A model generated the notes under the pieces. That model was not told the DNA's origin. It searched no databases and saw only the letters and a program-made list of their open reading frames with translations. Below, piece by piece: positions 41,585-50,534 of a stretch of DNA of 64,000 bases. Source of the DNA: Stieleria maiorica (GTDB lineage: Bacteria > Planctomycetota > Planctomycetia > Pirellulales > Pirellulaceae); contig NZ_CP036264.1 in the NCBI RefSeq assembly GCF_008035925.1, forward strand, positions 5,020,402 to 5,084,401. The letters are read 5' to 3'. Both the position numbers and the translations under genes were made by a program. Position 1 is the stretch's first letter, and each line of letters starts with the position of its first letter.

Positions 41585-44023
41585 TCAGCGTGCCACTTGA
41601 GGTGGGGCGGGAGTTGGAGCTTTGGGGACCGCGGTTCGGCGGACCGGAACGGGTGCCCCGGAGGCGGTGGCGACCGATTCGGCCGCGGCTGCTGGAGTGA
41701 CACGTTCGGTTTGGTAGCTGATCGGTGCGATCGAACCGGACGGCTGACCGGGGACCAGAATACTGCTGTCCTGGGACGGCACAGCCGGAGCCGCCGACTC
41801 GGGCGTCGTCACCGACGGATCGGGAACCGGAATCACCGGCGGATTGATCGGCTGGGGGTTGAGCATCTCGCTGGGAGATCCGTACTGTTCCAGCGGCATG
41901 TCTTCGACCGGGGCCACTTCGTTGTAGGACTTTTCGAACATCCCCATCGATCCGGCGTGTTCGGGCGAGACGATCTGGCCGGCGTTGGCATCGCTAAAGC
42001 CCATCACCTCGACCGCTGCGTTGGCGTCACCGACCGGTCCGCGTCGGACGACACCCGGTCGCGTCACACCATACTGCAACTTGTATCCAGCCGATCGTTC
42101 ACGTGCCCGCTCCAACGCGTCACAATAGGCCTTGCTGTTCCAGGGACCTTCCCGCAGTGCGATGTTGCTGTTGGCCAGCAGTGTGCCACGAAGGTAGTCG
42201 ACGTAGTTGATCGATTTGTTGTATTCGACCAGAGCACGGTAGTACGAAATCTGGGCTTCGGCGCGACGCTGTTGACTTTGCAGCACGACGTTCACCGGGC
42301 TGAGCCCCTTTTGGTATTCCAACATCCGCGCGTCGACTTCTTGCTCGGCGGCTTGCCACTCGTTGGCCGCATCTTGCAGTTGCGAGAAGTGGCTGGCGGA
42401 TTTGCCGATCGCGTCGCTGAGCTGGCTGACGGCCAAACGCTCGGACTCTTGCAGGAACTCTTGTCGCTGGCGGAGCGTCAGTTGTGCGTTTCGAATCCGC
42501 GCCAGTTCACGTCGGATGCCGACCGGCATGGAAAACTCCAAACGCACCACGCCCTCTTGGAAGTCTCCACTGGTCAAACTGGCCAGTGCACTGCTGCCTG
42601 CCGCGGGGAACGGATCGCGGTCACGCCCCGGAGGTCCCAAAGTGTCCCCCAAGCCGACGTAACGATACAACAGCGACAGGTTGACATCGGGCAGGACTTG
42701 ATTCTTGGCCAAGGCCAGTTCCAGTTCGGCTTGTTTGATGGTGTACTTTTGGCTGCGGAGCTCGGGGCTCAGGTACAACATCTGTGCGACCGAGTCGGAC
42801 CATTGGAAATCCACACGAGCCTGTGTCGGTTCGTCGATCGGTCGGATCAGTCGCCCGTCGGTCGCGGTCAAGCCGAGCAGCTCCCGCAAGGCACGTTCGC
42901 GACCATAGACGCCGAAGCGGTCGTCACCGGGCAAGTTCGACCCGTTCAGCGCGGCGGTCAGACGGCGTTGCAGGTTCCAGTACTGGCCCACCGACTGCGA
43001 CAATTCCTGAATCGTCCCGGTGCCGGCGTCCATGTTCAGTTTGGTGAATTCGGCGGTCGCTTGAGCACTGTCGCGTGCGATCGTGGCGGTCGCGACGGCT
43101 CGATAGGTCAGGTACAGATCCCAGTAAGCGACTTCGACGTCACGGACCAGGTTGCGGATTTGTTGTTCAAACGTCGCGATCGAAATGTCCTCGTTCATGC
43201 TCGCCAGCATCACGGGGATTCGGTTGATGTAGGTGCCGCGGTTGCGAAGCAGCGGGTGTTGGACTTGGGCTTCGACGATGGCGGTGTAGTCGCTGGCGTA
43301 CAGTCGCGAAATGCTGCTCAGTTCGGTGTTGTTTCGCGAGTAGAGGATCTGCTGTCGAAGCGTCGCGACGCCACCGGTCGCAAACCGTTTGCTGATCGCG
43401 GATTGTTGCGACGAGTTTTGGGCGACGGTGAATTGACGGTTGATGGTGTTGCCGCTGCCGACGTTTTGGGGCCGGTCGGTGGTGGACGAATCGATGAATC
43501 CGCTGACGACCGCGTCGAATTCGGCCAACGCGTCCTCGACGCCACCGATCTGGTTGGCACGGACGGCTCCTCGCGGCAGCAACCGGTTGCCGTTGCTGTC
43601 GGTCGTGATCGGGATCGATTGGGTGGTCGTCTGCTGCAGCGCGACGTCGTAGACACTGCCGAACTGCCCCGGCGAACCGCTGACGAATTGCGCGGCGATG
43701 TTCTGGCGCGTTTCTGCCGTCCCGCCGGTGGTCATCAGGAACCGCGCGTTCTGCAGCGCCATCGTGACGCATTCTTCCAGCGTCATGTTCCAGAATTCGT
43801 AGTTATGATTGCCTACCGTCAGCGGCGGCAGCGACTCGGTCGCTGCCGGCATACTGGCGACTTCCACGTCGGGATACTCGATCGACGTGGCAGTGTTAAG
43901 GTAGTGCTGTAAATCCGGCGACTCATTCACAAAGAACGGTTGTGTCGGCGTACATCCAGTCGCCAATACAATCGCCAAAACGAGTTGCAGGTGCGCAGCG
44001 ATTCGAAACAACGAGCGATTCAT
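41585..44023 (-). CDS. TolC/OprM-family outer-membrane lipoprotein with Pro-rich C-terminal extension
   Basis: An 812-residue protein. A lipoprotein signal (LVLAIVLATGC, lipobox LATG-C near residue 24) is followed by MTLEECVTMALQNARFLMTT near residue 80. Then come two long coiled-coil OEP repeats with the family pattern (TFEQQIRNLVRDVEVAYWDL near 285, IKQAELELALAKNQVLPDVN near 430, LVEYNKSINYVDYLRGTLLA near 610). It should form a trimeric outer-membrane channel for efflux or type I secretion. It is much longer than TolC (about 470): it has a central insertion and a C-terminal tail of about 150 residues rich in Pro, Val and Ser (PINPPVIPVPDPSV). No pump genes are adjacent. Confidence 0.9.
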   Translation of the reverse strand: MNRSLFRIAAHLQLVLAIVLATGCTPTQPFFVNESPDLQHYLNTATSIEYPDVEVASMPAATESLPPLTVGNHNYEFWNMTLEECVTMALQNARFLMTTGGTAETRQNIAAQFVSGSPGQFGSVYDVALQQTTTQSIPITTDSNGNRLLPRGAVRANQIGGVEDALAEFDAVVSGFIDSSTTDRPQNVGSGNTINRQFTVAQNSSQQSAISKRFATGGVATLRQQILYSRNNTELSSISRLYASDYTAIVEAQVQHPLLRNRGTYINRIPVMLASMNEDISIATFEQQIRNLVRDVEVAYWDLYLTYRAVATATIARDSAQATAEFTKLNMDAGTGTIQELSQSVGQYWNLQRRLTAALNGSNLPGDDRFGVYGRERALRELLGLTATDGRLIRPIDEPTQARVDFQWSDSVAQMLYLSPELRSQKYTIKQAELELALAKNQVLPDVNLSLLYRYVGLGDTLGPPGRDRDPFPAAGSSALASLTSGDFQEGVVRLEFSMPVGIRRELARIRNAQLTLRQRQEFLQESERLAVSQLSDAIGKSASHFSQLQDAANEWQAAEQEVDARMLEYQKGLSPVNVVLQSQQRRAEAQISYYRALVEYNKSINYVDYLRGTLLANSNIALREGPWNSKAYCDALERARERSAGYKLQYGVTRPGVVRRGPVGDANAAVEVMGFSDANAGQIVSPEHAGSMGMFEKSYNEVAPVEDMPLEQYGSPSEMLNPQPINPPVIPVPDPSVTTPESAAPAVPSQDSSILVPGQPSGSIAPISYQTERVTPAAAAESVATASGAPVPVRRTAVPKAPTPAPPQVAR

Positions 44024-44239
44024 GCCCTGAGCTTCCCTAGGCCGCGACCTCGGTCACCCTTCGATCGTGAAGGAGGATCACATCGAATGATGAAGTCAAT
44101 CGCGAGCAGTCCAAACGGAAGCCCCCCACCAAGGTCACTCAGGCTCACTACGTCATAAACCGTGAGAAACCTTGTCCAAGAGTGGGTATCGGTGGCAGAG
44201 TTGGTAAACTTTGACGGTTCTGCCAATAATTCTGGAGTT

Positions 44240-45028
44240 CTATCGAGTTCGCCAGCTGGGCGTAAAAATCGGCCGCTTGGCGGCGTCGACCAGCGGCTGC
44301 GGTGGCGTTTCCGATGGCCGTGAAACCGAAGTTTCGTCGCGTTTCACGCCGCCGGCTTTCACACCACTGACCAGTTCAGCGATCGTCGTTCCGGTCGCAA
44401 ACGGGGCGGACTGGGAAACGTGGACTTCCCAGGCGGACAACCCGCCGGCATCCGAGGAAGACTGCACGTCGCCGCCCGCTTCGATCTCAGGCAGTTCCAA
44501 TTGAGGCCCGTCCAACTCTGGCACCTCCAACTCCGGCTCAGCGGCCGGCTCGGGCAGCGGATCGCTCCCGGTGTCGTGACGGGACGGCAGCGGCTCCGTT
44601 TCCAGCATCTCCACCTCCGCCGCGACTCCCGCCGACCGATCACTTGGGCGACGCGGTCCGACGTTCAGCGCGTGGTACGGCTTGGGATAAAAGTAATGCT
44701 GTTCCAGCCGCAGATGTTTCTTGGGCGGCTCGTATCCGCCGGAGTGGACGGCACGATGCCACGCCATCGCTTCCTGGCTGGTCGGGGCGATCAAGTACGC
44801 CAGCTTGCCGCCCAGGTAGGTCGGGCGGTTATAGACGCGTCGATAGCTAGGATGCAATCGATTGCCCAGCGGGCCGATCAAGTCGATGCGCGGTCGAACC
44901 GTCTGGTTCTCGCGGTCGGGATGATGCGCGGCGGCAAAGCTGGTCATCACGACCGTCAAGGCGGCAAACGCAGCGGCGCGGCGCGACTTGGCCAATGCCG
45001 AAACGCAGTTCAAATCAAGCTGAATCAT
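44240..45028 (-). CDS. Secreted Pro/Glu-rich protein, unknown function
   Basis: A 262-residue protein. The signal peptide comprises AAAFAALTVVMTSFAAA, with cleavage near residue 34. The folded part, about residues 40-125, has RPRIDLIGPLGNRLHPSYRR, YLGGKLAYLIAPTSQEAMAW and LRLEQHYFYPKPYHALNVG. It is followed by a low-complexity acidic region (PEPAAEPELEVPELDGPQLE) and a short C-terminal stretch. I recognise no family; the first part looks like a planctomycete-specific domain. It is divergent from the GAF/SpoIIE-like gene, with 293 bp between the starts holding no other gene. The 216 bp gap toward the TolC-like gene is also empty. Confidence 0.72.
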   Translation of the reverse strand: MIQLDLNCVSALAKSRRAAAFAALTVVMTSFAAAHHPDRENQTVRPRIDLIGPLGNRLHPSYRRVYNRPTYLGGKLAYLIAPTSQEAMAWHRAVHSGGYEPPKKHLRLEQHYFYPKPYHALNVGPRRPSDRSAGVAAEVEMLETEPLPSRHDTGSDPLPEPAAEPELEVPELDGPQLELPEIEAGGDVQSSSDAGGLSAWEVHVSQSAPFATGTTIAELVSGVKAGGVKRDETSVSRPSETPPQPLVDAAKRPIFTPSWRTR

Positions 45029-45321
45029 TGGGACATCCTTTTCCCGGGAACAATCGCACTAACCCTGCCTTTATGTTCGACCGGGACAGTCGCTCTGTGC
45101 TGGATTTCGCTTTGAGCACCAGTTGCGACGTTGCTAACGATCATTCCGGCAAAGGGCGGCTGGCTGGCAAACTCCGGAAACTTTGCTGGCAAATCCGTTC
45201 AGCGCGATTGCGATCGATGACGATTCGATCCCCTACGGCAAGGATCGCCAGACAGCGTTCGACTCGGGATTCCGATCGATTTCATCCGTCATTCGCTTTC
45301 CATTTGCCAGAGCAGATTCTC

Positions 45322-46827
45322 GTGAGCACACCTGTACCGTCCTACCTTCGACTTCATCTGGGCGAAGACGCTCAAACCACCGCCCGCCCCGGCCAGTCTT
45401 CGAGCGACCAATTTTGGAGTGCCTTCTCCGCGGCGACGGGATGGCGGATCGACGACCGCCACAAGGCCGAAGGCGTGCAGGTCTTGCCGGCGGTGCAAAT
45501 GGATGTGATGGCCAACGATCCGGCCGAAGCCCAGCCTCCGGTGGTCAAAGAATCCGCAACCGAGCTGGCCAGCGTGGCGCGGGCGATGGCCAGCGAGATC
45601 GAGGAGTTGCAATCGCTGGTCCGCCGCCAAGAAATCGAACTGGCAAGCCTCGCGACCGTCCAGTTTTCCCCGACCCGCAGCGAGGCGGCCTCCGATGCGA
45701 TCCACCAAACGTTGCAACGGGCGATCCAGGCGACCGGATTCGATGCCGCCGCGGTCTACATGCTGGACGAGGAGACGCAATATTTGAAGACGCGCGTGGT
45801 GGTCGGATTGCCGGCGGATCGATTGAAGAGCGAACCGCGGATGTTGCGCGGCAGTCGCGCCGATCTGGAAGCGATGGTCCAGGACGCGGTGTTGATGGAT
45901 GACCTGCAGGGCCATCTGGCAGAGACATGGAATGCGCCGGAGCCGTTCGGTGCGGCCGTTTGCACGGCGATCTACAAGGGCGATTTGCCGATCGGCACGC
46001 TGTGGTTGTTTTCCGACGCCCCGAAGGAATTGGATGAGTCGTATTCGGCGATCGCGCAAATGGCGTCGTCACAGCTCACGCTGGAACTTTCTTCGGCCGC
46101 CCAGGTCCGCCGCGAACAACGCAATCGCAGTTCGGTCGAAGCGGTCACCGACATCGCCTCGTGGCAATACTCGTCCCTGCCGGTCGGCAAACTGTTGGCG
46201 CCGGGATGGTTGGTCGACGGGATGATCGAATCACCGCATGACTGGTCGACCGGTTGGCACATGTGGGATGTCCTGCCCGATGGCTCGTTGATCCTGGCGA
46301 TGGCCGAGGCCATGGACTCGCATGCCGGTGGAGCGATGATCGCCGCGACCGCTCGGGCGGCCCTGACGGCGCACAGTGGTTATCAACACACACCCCACCA
46401 GATGCTTCAGCGGATCAACGACACCTTGTGGGAAACCAACACCGCCGACCAGTTGGTCTCGCTGCTCTACGCCCGTTTGAATCCGGAAACCGGTCACGGG
46501 GAACTGGCATCGACCGGCGACATCGCAGGGTTGATTGCCGGCAAGTACGGCTATCGCCCCCTGACACAGTCGGGCGGAAAACCGCTCGGCACGGCGCTGA
46601 ACATCGAGTGCTTCGAGTCGGAATTCCGATTGGCCGAGGGGGAAACGCTGGTCGCCTATGGGGCAGGTTTGGCATCGGACGGCATCAGCCAGGAATTGGT
46701 GGGATGCTGCATGCGATCGGCCCTCCAGAGTGACCAAAACGCCTTGGCAGTGCTGCGTCGTGAAATGGCAGGTTTTCCCAATCGTCACGAGCGTGGGCTT
46801 TTGTCGCTTTCACGGCGAAGCAGCTGA
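45322..46827 (+). CDS. GAF plus degenerate SpoIIE/PP2C-like protein (probable pseudophosphatase)
   Basis: About 501 residues from GTG 45322; the longer frame starts inside the divergent neighbour. After a coiled coil (ELASVARAMASEIEELQSLV) a GAF domain spans about 100-255 (LQRAIQATGFDAAAVYMLDE, GAAVCTAIYKGDLPIGTLWL). A SpoIIE/RsbU-like domain covers about 280-490. The usual metal-binding landmarks are altered: GGDxYD is GWHMWD near 311, GDVxGHG is AEAMDSHAG near 327, AGHxPP is TGDIAG near 398, and YTDGxxEA is YGAGLASD near 446. It therefore probably lacks phosphatase activity and may bind ligands or partner proteins. An intact PP2C lies two genes downstream. Confidence 0.78.
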   Translation: MSTPVPSYLRLHLGEDAQTTARPGQSSSDQFWSAFSAATGWRIDDRHKAEGVQVLPAVQMDVMANDPAEAQPPVVKESATELASVARAMASEIEELQSLVRRQEIELASLATVQFSPTRSEAASDAIHQTLQRAIQATGFDAAAVYMLDEETQYLKTRVVVGLPADRLKSEPRMLRGSRADLEAMVQDAVLMDDLQGHLAETWNAPEPFGAAVCTAIYKGDLPIGTLWLFSDAPKELDESYSAIAQMASSQLTLELSSAAQVRREQRNRSSVEAVTDIASWQYSSLPVGKLLAPGWLVDGMIESPHDWSTGWHMWDVLPDGSLILAMAEAMDSHAGGAMIAATARAALTAHSGYQHTPHQMLQRINDTLWETNTADQLVSLLYARLNPETGHGELASTGDIAGLIAGKYGYRPLTQSGGKPLGTALNIECFESEFRLAEGETLVAYGAGLASDGISQELVGCCMRSALQSDQNALAVLRREMAGFPNRHERGLLSLSRRSS

Positions 46828-47006
46828 TTTTTTTACCGCAGCGGTCCACAAATGCGGGGATAAAATCGGTATGCTGTGAAAGTAGCACCCGCTGGCGAGG
46901 GTACCCTCTGATGACCGCGGCGCGAGCGCCAGAGGGTTGACGCGTCCGAAGCGACACTGTGACCCCCATCGGGTCCGTCCCAGACCCTACGAGATCCCTG
47001 TTTCCG

Positions 47007-47612
47007 ATGACAACCAATCCCACGCTGCGCGACCTTGTTTCTCCGATCGAACAGCGCTGGAGCCCTTACCGGTTCGCCCCCCGCCCGGTCGAGCAAGAAA
47101 AGCTCGCCCAGTGTTTCGAAGCCGCCGCCTGGGCGGCGAGCAGTTTTAATGAGCAACCCTGGCGTTGGATCGTCGCCCACCGCGAGCAGAGCGATGAGTT
47201 TCAAAAGATGCTCGGCTGCTTGATGGAGGCGAATCAAGCCTGGGCGGCCAATGCCGGCGTCCTCGTCCTGACCGCCTACCGACGCACGTTTTCACGCAAC
47301 GAGAACCCGAATCGTGTCGCGCTGCACGATCTGGGTCAGGCCGCCGCCCATTTAGCCCTCCAAGCCGCCGCGATCGGATTGCAGGTCCATCAGATGGCGG
47401 GGGTGAATCTCAGTCAAGTCCGCACCGAATACCAGGTCCCGGATGAATTTGAACCGGCGACCGCGATCGCGATCGGCTATCCCGAAACCTCCGAGCCGAG
47501 CGATGAAAACGCCCGGGAGTTGGCCAAACGCGAGGCATCGGCGCGACAACGTCAACCACTTTCCGAACAGGTGTTCAGCGAGTCATGGGGACGCTCGATC
47601 GGTTGGAAATGA
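47007..47612 (+). CDS. Nitroreductase-family flavoprotein
   Basis: About 201 residues from ATG 47007 (an upstream GTG would add 16). RWSPYRFAPRPVEQEKLAQC, AAWAASSFNEQPWRWIVAHR near residue 45, HDLGQAAAHLALQAAAIGLQ near 115 and AIAIGYPET near 155 match the nitroreductase fold: the FMN phosphate/ribityl-binding Arg and Ser region, then the GLxxHxM helix (here GLQVHQMAG). The family reduces quinones, nitro or ene substrates with NAD(P)H. The gap upstream contains the palindrome GAGGGTACCCTC (46897-46908) and a CCCTCTG/CAGAGGG stem. Substrate unknown. Confidence 0.87.
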   Translation: MTTNPTLRDLVSPIEQRWSPYRFAPRPVEQEKLAQCFEAAAWAASSFNEQPWRWIVAHREQSDEFQKMLGCLMEANQAWAANAGVLVLTAYRRTFSRNENPNRVALHDLGQAAAHLALQAAAIGLQVHQMAGVNLSQVRTEYQVPDEFEPATAIAIGYPETSEPSDENARELAKREASARQRQPLSEQVFSESWGRSIGWK

Positions 47613-47713
47613 TTCAACGACGATCAAATCCAAATACAATAACAATTCGCGGCCGCTCAGCGGCCACAGCCAATCAACTCTGCATTAAATCATCTCAGCT
47701 GGATAAACCATCG

Positions 47714-49042
47714 GTGTCGGAATCTTGGAACCCTGGAGTCGTCTGCGCCTCACGCACCGACGTCGGCATGCGCCGAACCAACAACCAGGATTCGTACTCC
47801 GTGATCCCGGCCCAGTCGCGCGAGCGGTTCGACAATCGCGGACACTTGTTCATCGTTGCCGATGGCATGGGGGCACACGCCGCCGGAGAATTGGCCAGCA
47901 GCATGGCTGCCGAGCTGATCGCGATGAACTACTTTCGCGGCGCCATCCCCGACGCGAAGAATTCACTGCACGTCGCGGTCGCCGAAGCCAACGCGGAAAT
48001 CTACCAGCGTGGACAGCAGAATCCCGAGTTCCACAACATGGGGACGACCGCCAGCACGTTGGCATTGCTGCCGATCGGCGGAATCATTGCCCATGTCGGC
48101 GATTCTCGCGTCTACCGACTGCGGCGTGGCGTGTTTGAACAGATGACCTTCGACCACTCACTGGTCTGGGAAGTCCAAGCCAGTGGGCAGGTGCATCCCG
48201 ACAGCGCGCTCGGCCAGGCGCTTCCGAAAAACGTCATCACCCGATCGCTGGGTCCGAATTCGGAGGTGCAAATCGACATCGAAGGCCCCTTCGAATTGGA
48301 ATTGGGCGACAAGTTCCTATTGTGCAGCGACGGGTTGTCCGGGCAGGTCGATGACGTCGAAATGGCGACCTTGTTGGATTGTTTGCCGGAACAATTGGCG
48401 GTCGAGGTGTTGGTCGATCTGGCCAATCTTCGCGGCGGCCCGGACAACACCACGATCGTCGTGACCACCGTCACCGAAGGCCCGTTGATCGATGACAAAA
48501 AAGCTCCTGCCAAACCCGTCTCCGAAGACGCATCCGCTTATCGTGGCATGGTCGTCTCGCTAGTGGTCGCCGTCCTTCTGGCGATCCTGTCGGTCGTGTT
48601 CCTATTCCTGCGACTCAATGACGGGGTGATGATCATCACGCTCTTGGGCGCGTTGATCTCCGGCGTCGTCGCCGCCACCTTTTATTCCAACTTGAAGAAA
48701 CAGACGCGGCGGCGCACCCTGTCCGGCTGTGGCGAACGCGGCGGGATTCCCAAAGCCTACGGCGGCAACGCCCCGTATCGCCGCTACATGGCCAAACCGG
48801 ATCAAACGCTTTTTGACCGGCTGGGAAAAACGGTGGCCGAATTGCGCGAGGCTGCGAAACTGAAGAACTGGATGATGGATTGGCAACAGATCGACCAGTT
48901 TCAACAAGACGGTTTGGCAGCGATGGGGCGTGGCGACGGAAAGACCGCGATTCATCTGCAAGCCAAAGCGATCGTCGAAACGATGAATCAATTGCGCGAA
49001 CAACACAACCGCTCGGCCGACGAAACTGCCATCGATCACTGA
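47714..49042 (+). CDS. PP2C-family protein serine/threonine phosphatase with membrane helices
   Basis: About 442 residues from GTG 47714; the longest frame begins within the nitroreductase gene. Intact PP2C motifs: GMRRTNNQDSYSV near residue 20, FIVADGMGAHAAGELAS near 46, MGTTASTLALLPIG near 110, IAHVGDSRVYRLRRG near 122, FLLCSDGLSGQVDD near 200 and LRGGPDNTTIVVTTV near 240. The Asp residues for the two metals are present. After residue 275 come two hydrophobic helices (VVSLVVAVLLAILSVVFLFL and IITLLGALISGVVAA) and a cytoplasmic tail. The enzyme probably reverses Ser/Thr kinase action at the membrane; planctomycetes carry many such kinases. A histidine kinase gene starts 4 bp downstream. Confidence 0.9.
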   Translation: MSESWNPGVVCASRTDVGMRRTNNQDSYSVIPAQSRERFDNRGHLFIVADGMGAHAAGELASSMAAELIAMNYFRGAIPDAKNSLHVAVAEANAEIYQRGQQNPEFHNMGTTASTLALLPIGGIIAHVGDSRVYRLRRGVFEQMTFDHSLVWEVQASGQVHPDSALGQALPKNVITRSLGPNSEVQIDIEGPFELELGDKFLLCSDGLSGQVDDVEMATLLDCLPEQLAVEVLVDLANLRGGPDNTTIVVTTVTEGPLIDDKKAPAKPVSEDASAYRGMVVSLVVAVLLAILSVVFLFLRLNDGVMIITLLGALISGVVAATFYSNLKKQTRRRTLSGCGERGGIPKAYGGNAPYRRYMAKPDQTLFDRLGKTVAELREAAKLKNWMMDWQQIDQFQQDGLAAMGRGDGKTAIHLQAKAIVETMNQLREQHNRSADETAIDH

Positions 49043-49046
49043 TGCC

Positions 49047-50489
49047 GTGAATCAGCCCCCTGTCCGTCTCGCCATCCCGCTGCTTCCCTCCGCCCGACTC
49101 GGTTCTTCGGCCTGGCTGCTGCATCTACGCTCATTTGCCGTTGCCGGGCAATTGGTGACCATCTTGTTGGCCGGGTGGGGAATCGGTGTCCAACTGCCCT
49201 ACGCACCGCTGCTGGGGTTGGTCGCGCTGACCGCCGTCACCAATCTGATCTACGGCGTGTGGCTGCGGCGCTACAACACCCCGCAACAGCAGACGCATCG
49301 CATCGTCGGGCGCCGGGCCGAAGAATCCCCGGTCTCGGAATCAATGCCGCCCAATCCCGCGCGCCTGGATTCCGATCAAGAGCTGGCGGCGCTGGAACAT
49401 GATGGGTCGCCGCAGGTTCAGAAGGTCGCGCTGGGGTTGATGTTGCTGGACCTGGCCACTCTGACCGCGATGCTTTACTACAGCGGCGGTGCGGCGAATC
49501 CGTTCAGTTTTTTTTACTTCGTCAATCTCGCCGTCGGCGGAGTGATGATCTGGCCCAAGGCCGCTTGGTCGTTGACCGTCGTCGCCACGCTCGGCTACGC
49601 GCTGATTCTGCGTTACAGCGTTCCCGTGAAAGAACTCAGCAGCGAAACCGTCTCGGGAGGATTTGATCTTCGCACCGGCGGACTGATGTTGGCCTTCGGC
49701 ACCTGCGCGTCGGTCGTCACCTACTTCGTCACCCGAACCAGCGGTCTGTTGCGGGCGCGCGAACGCCAGCTGCGCGAATACCAACTGGCCAAAGCCGCCG
49801 ATCGCAAACTGGAATCGCTGACCACTTTGGCCGCCGGCGCGGCACATGAACTGGCCACCCCGCTTTCGACCATCGATGTCGTCGCCCGCGAATTGTCACG
49901 CCACCTGGAAGGCGTCGATAAACCAGTCACGGTCGACCAAGATTTGAAACTGATCGACCATCAACTGGATCTGTGCCGACACATTCTGCAACGCATGCGC
50001 GGCGCCGCCGGCGACTCGATGGCACAAGAATGGTTTCGCACGACCGTCGGCGAACTGATCGACGCCACACTGGAAGGCGTACGCGACCCGCACCGGGTGG
50101 ACGTCGTCGATGGAACCGAAGCGGTCGAAAACAAGACGCTATGGATGCCCGAAGAAGCAGTCGCCCAGGCGATCCGCAATCTGATCCACAACGGCCTTGA
50201 TGCCAGCGGGGCCGAGGGCCGTGTGCGGGTCGAATCGAGACTCGACCGACGGAATGTCGAATTCATCGTGACCGACCAAGGCCAAGGGATGACCGATGAA
50301 GTCCTCGGCCGCGTCGGCGACCCGTTCTTCACCACCAAAGAACCCGGTCGCGGCATCGGCCTGGGGCTCTACTTGACCCGCAACGTCGTCTCTCAACTCG
50401 GCGGATCACTCAGTTTTCGCTCCGCCCCCGGCCAAGGCACTTCGGCGGTGGTCACCTTGCCGATCGCCAAACCGGAAAACGTGCCGTAG
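49047..50489 (+). CDS. RegB/PrrB/ActS-like redox-sensing histidine kinase
   Basis: A 480-residue sensor kinase from GTG 49047, 4 bp after the PP2C stop. About six hydrophobic segments lie in residues 25-240, including SGGAANPFSFFYFVNL near residue 147. This contains the GGxxNPF quinone-site heptapeptide of the RegB family. The H-box is GAAHELATPLSTIDVVAREL near 265, and a cysteine follows at LDLCRHILQRM near 309, where RegB has its redox-active Cys. ATP-binding boxes: AIRNLIHNGLDASG, VTDQGQGMTDE, GRGIGLGLYL. RegB proteins sense quinone redox state and phosphorylate RegA. No response regulator is adjacent. It is insulated from a large soluble insert after residue 85 (about 45 residues). Confidence 0.88.
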   Translation: MNQPPVRLAIPLLPSARLGSSAWLLHLRSFAVAGQLVTILLAGWGIGVQLPYAPLLGLVALTAVTNLIYGVWLRRYNTPQQQTHRIVGRRAEESPVSESMPPNPARLDSDQELAALEHDGSPQVQKVALGLMLLDLATLTAMLYYSGGAANPFSFFYFVNLAVGGVMIWPKAAWSLTVVATLGYALILRYSVPVKELSSETVSGGFDLRTGGLMLAFGTCASVVTYFVTRTSGLLRARERQLREYQLAKAADRKLESLTTLAAGAAHELATPLSTIDVVARELSRHLEGVDKPVTVDQDLKLIDHQLDLCRHILQRMRGAAGDSMAQEWFRTTVGELIDATLEGVRDPHRVDVVDGTEAVENKTLWMPEEAVAQAIRNLIHNGLDASGAEGRVRVESRLDRRNVEFIVTDQGQGMTDEVLGRVGDPFFTTKEPGRGIGLGLYLTRNVVSQLGGSLSFRSAPGQGTSAVVTLPIAKPENVP

Positions 50490-50534
50490 GGATGGTGCTA
50501 TCTAGCCTTTAGGCGTCTGCCCCTTCACCCGTCG

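Noticed and set aside
41459-43912. An 817-codon open frame on the plus strand opposite the TolC-like gene
   Set aside because: It lies antisense to a gene with clear OMF motifs, its translation is Arg/Gln/Val-rich without domains, and such long shadows are expected where GC-rich codon bias removes stops on the opposite strand.
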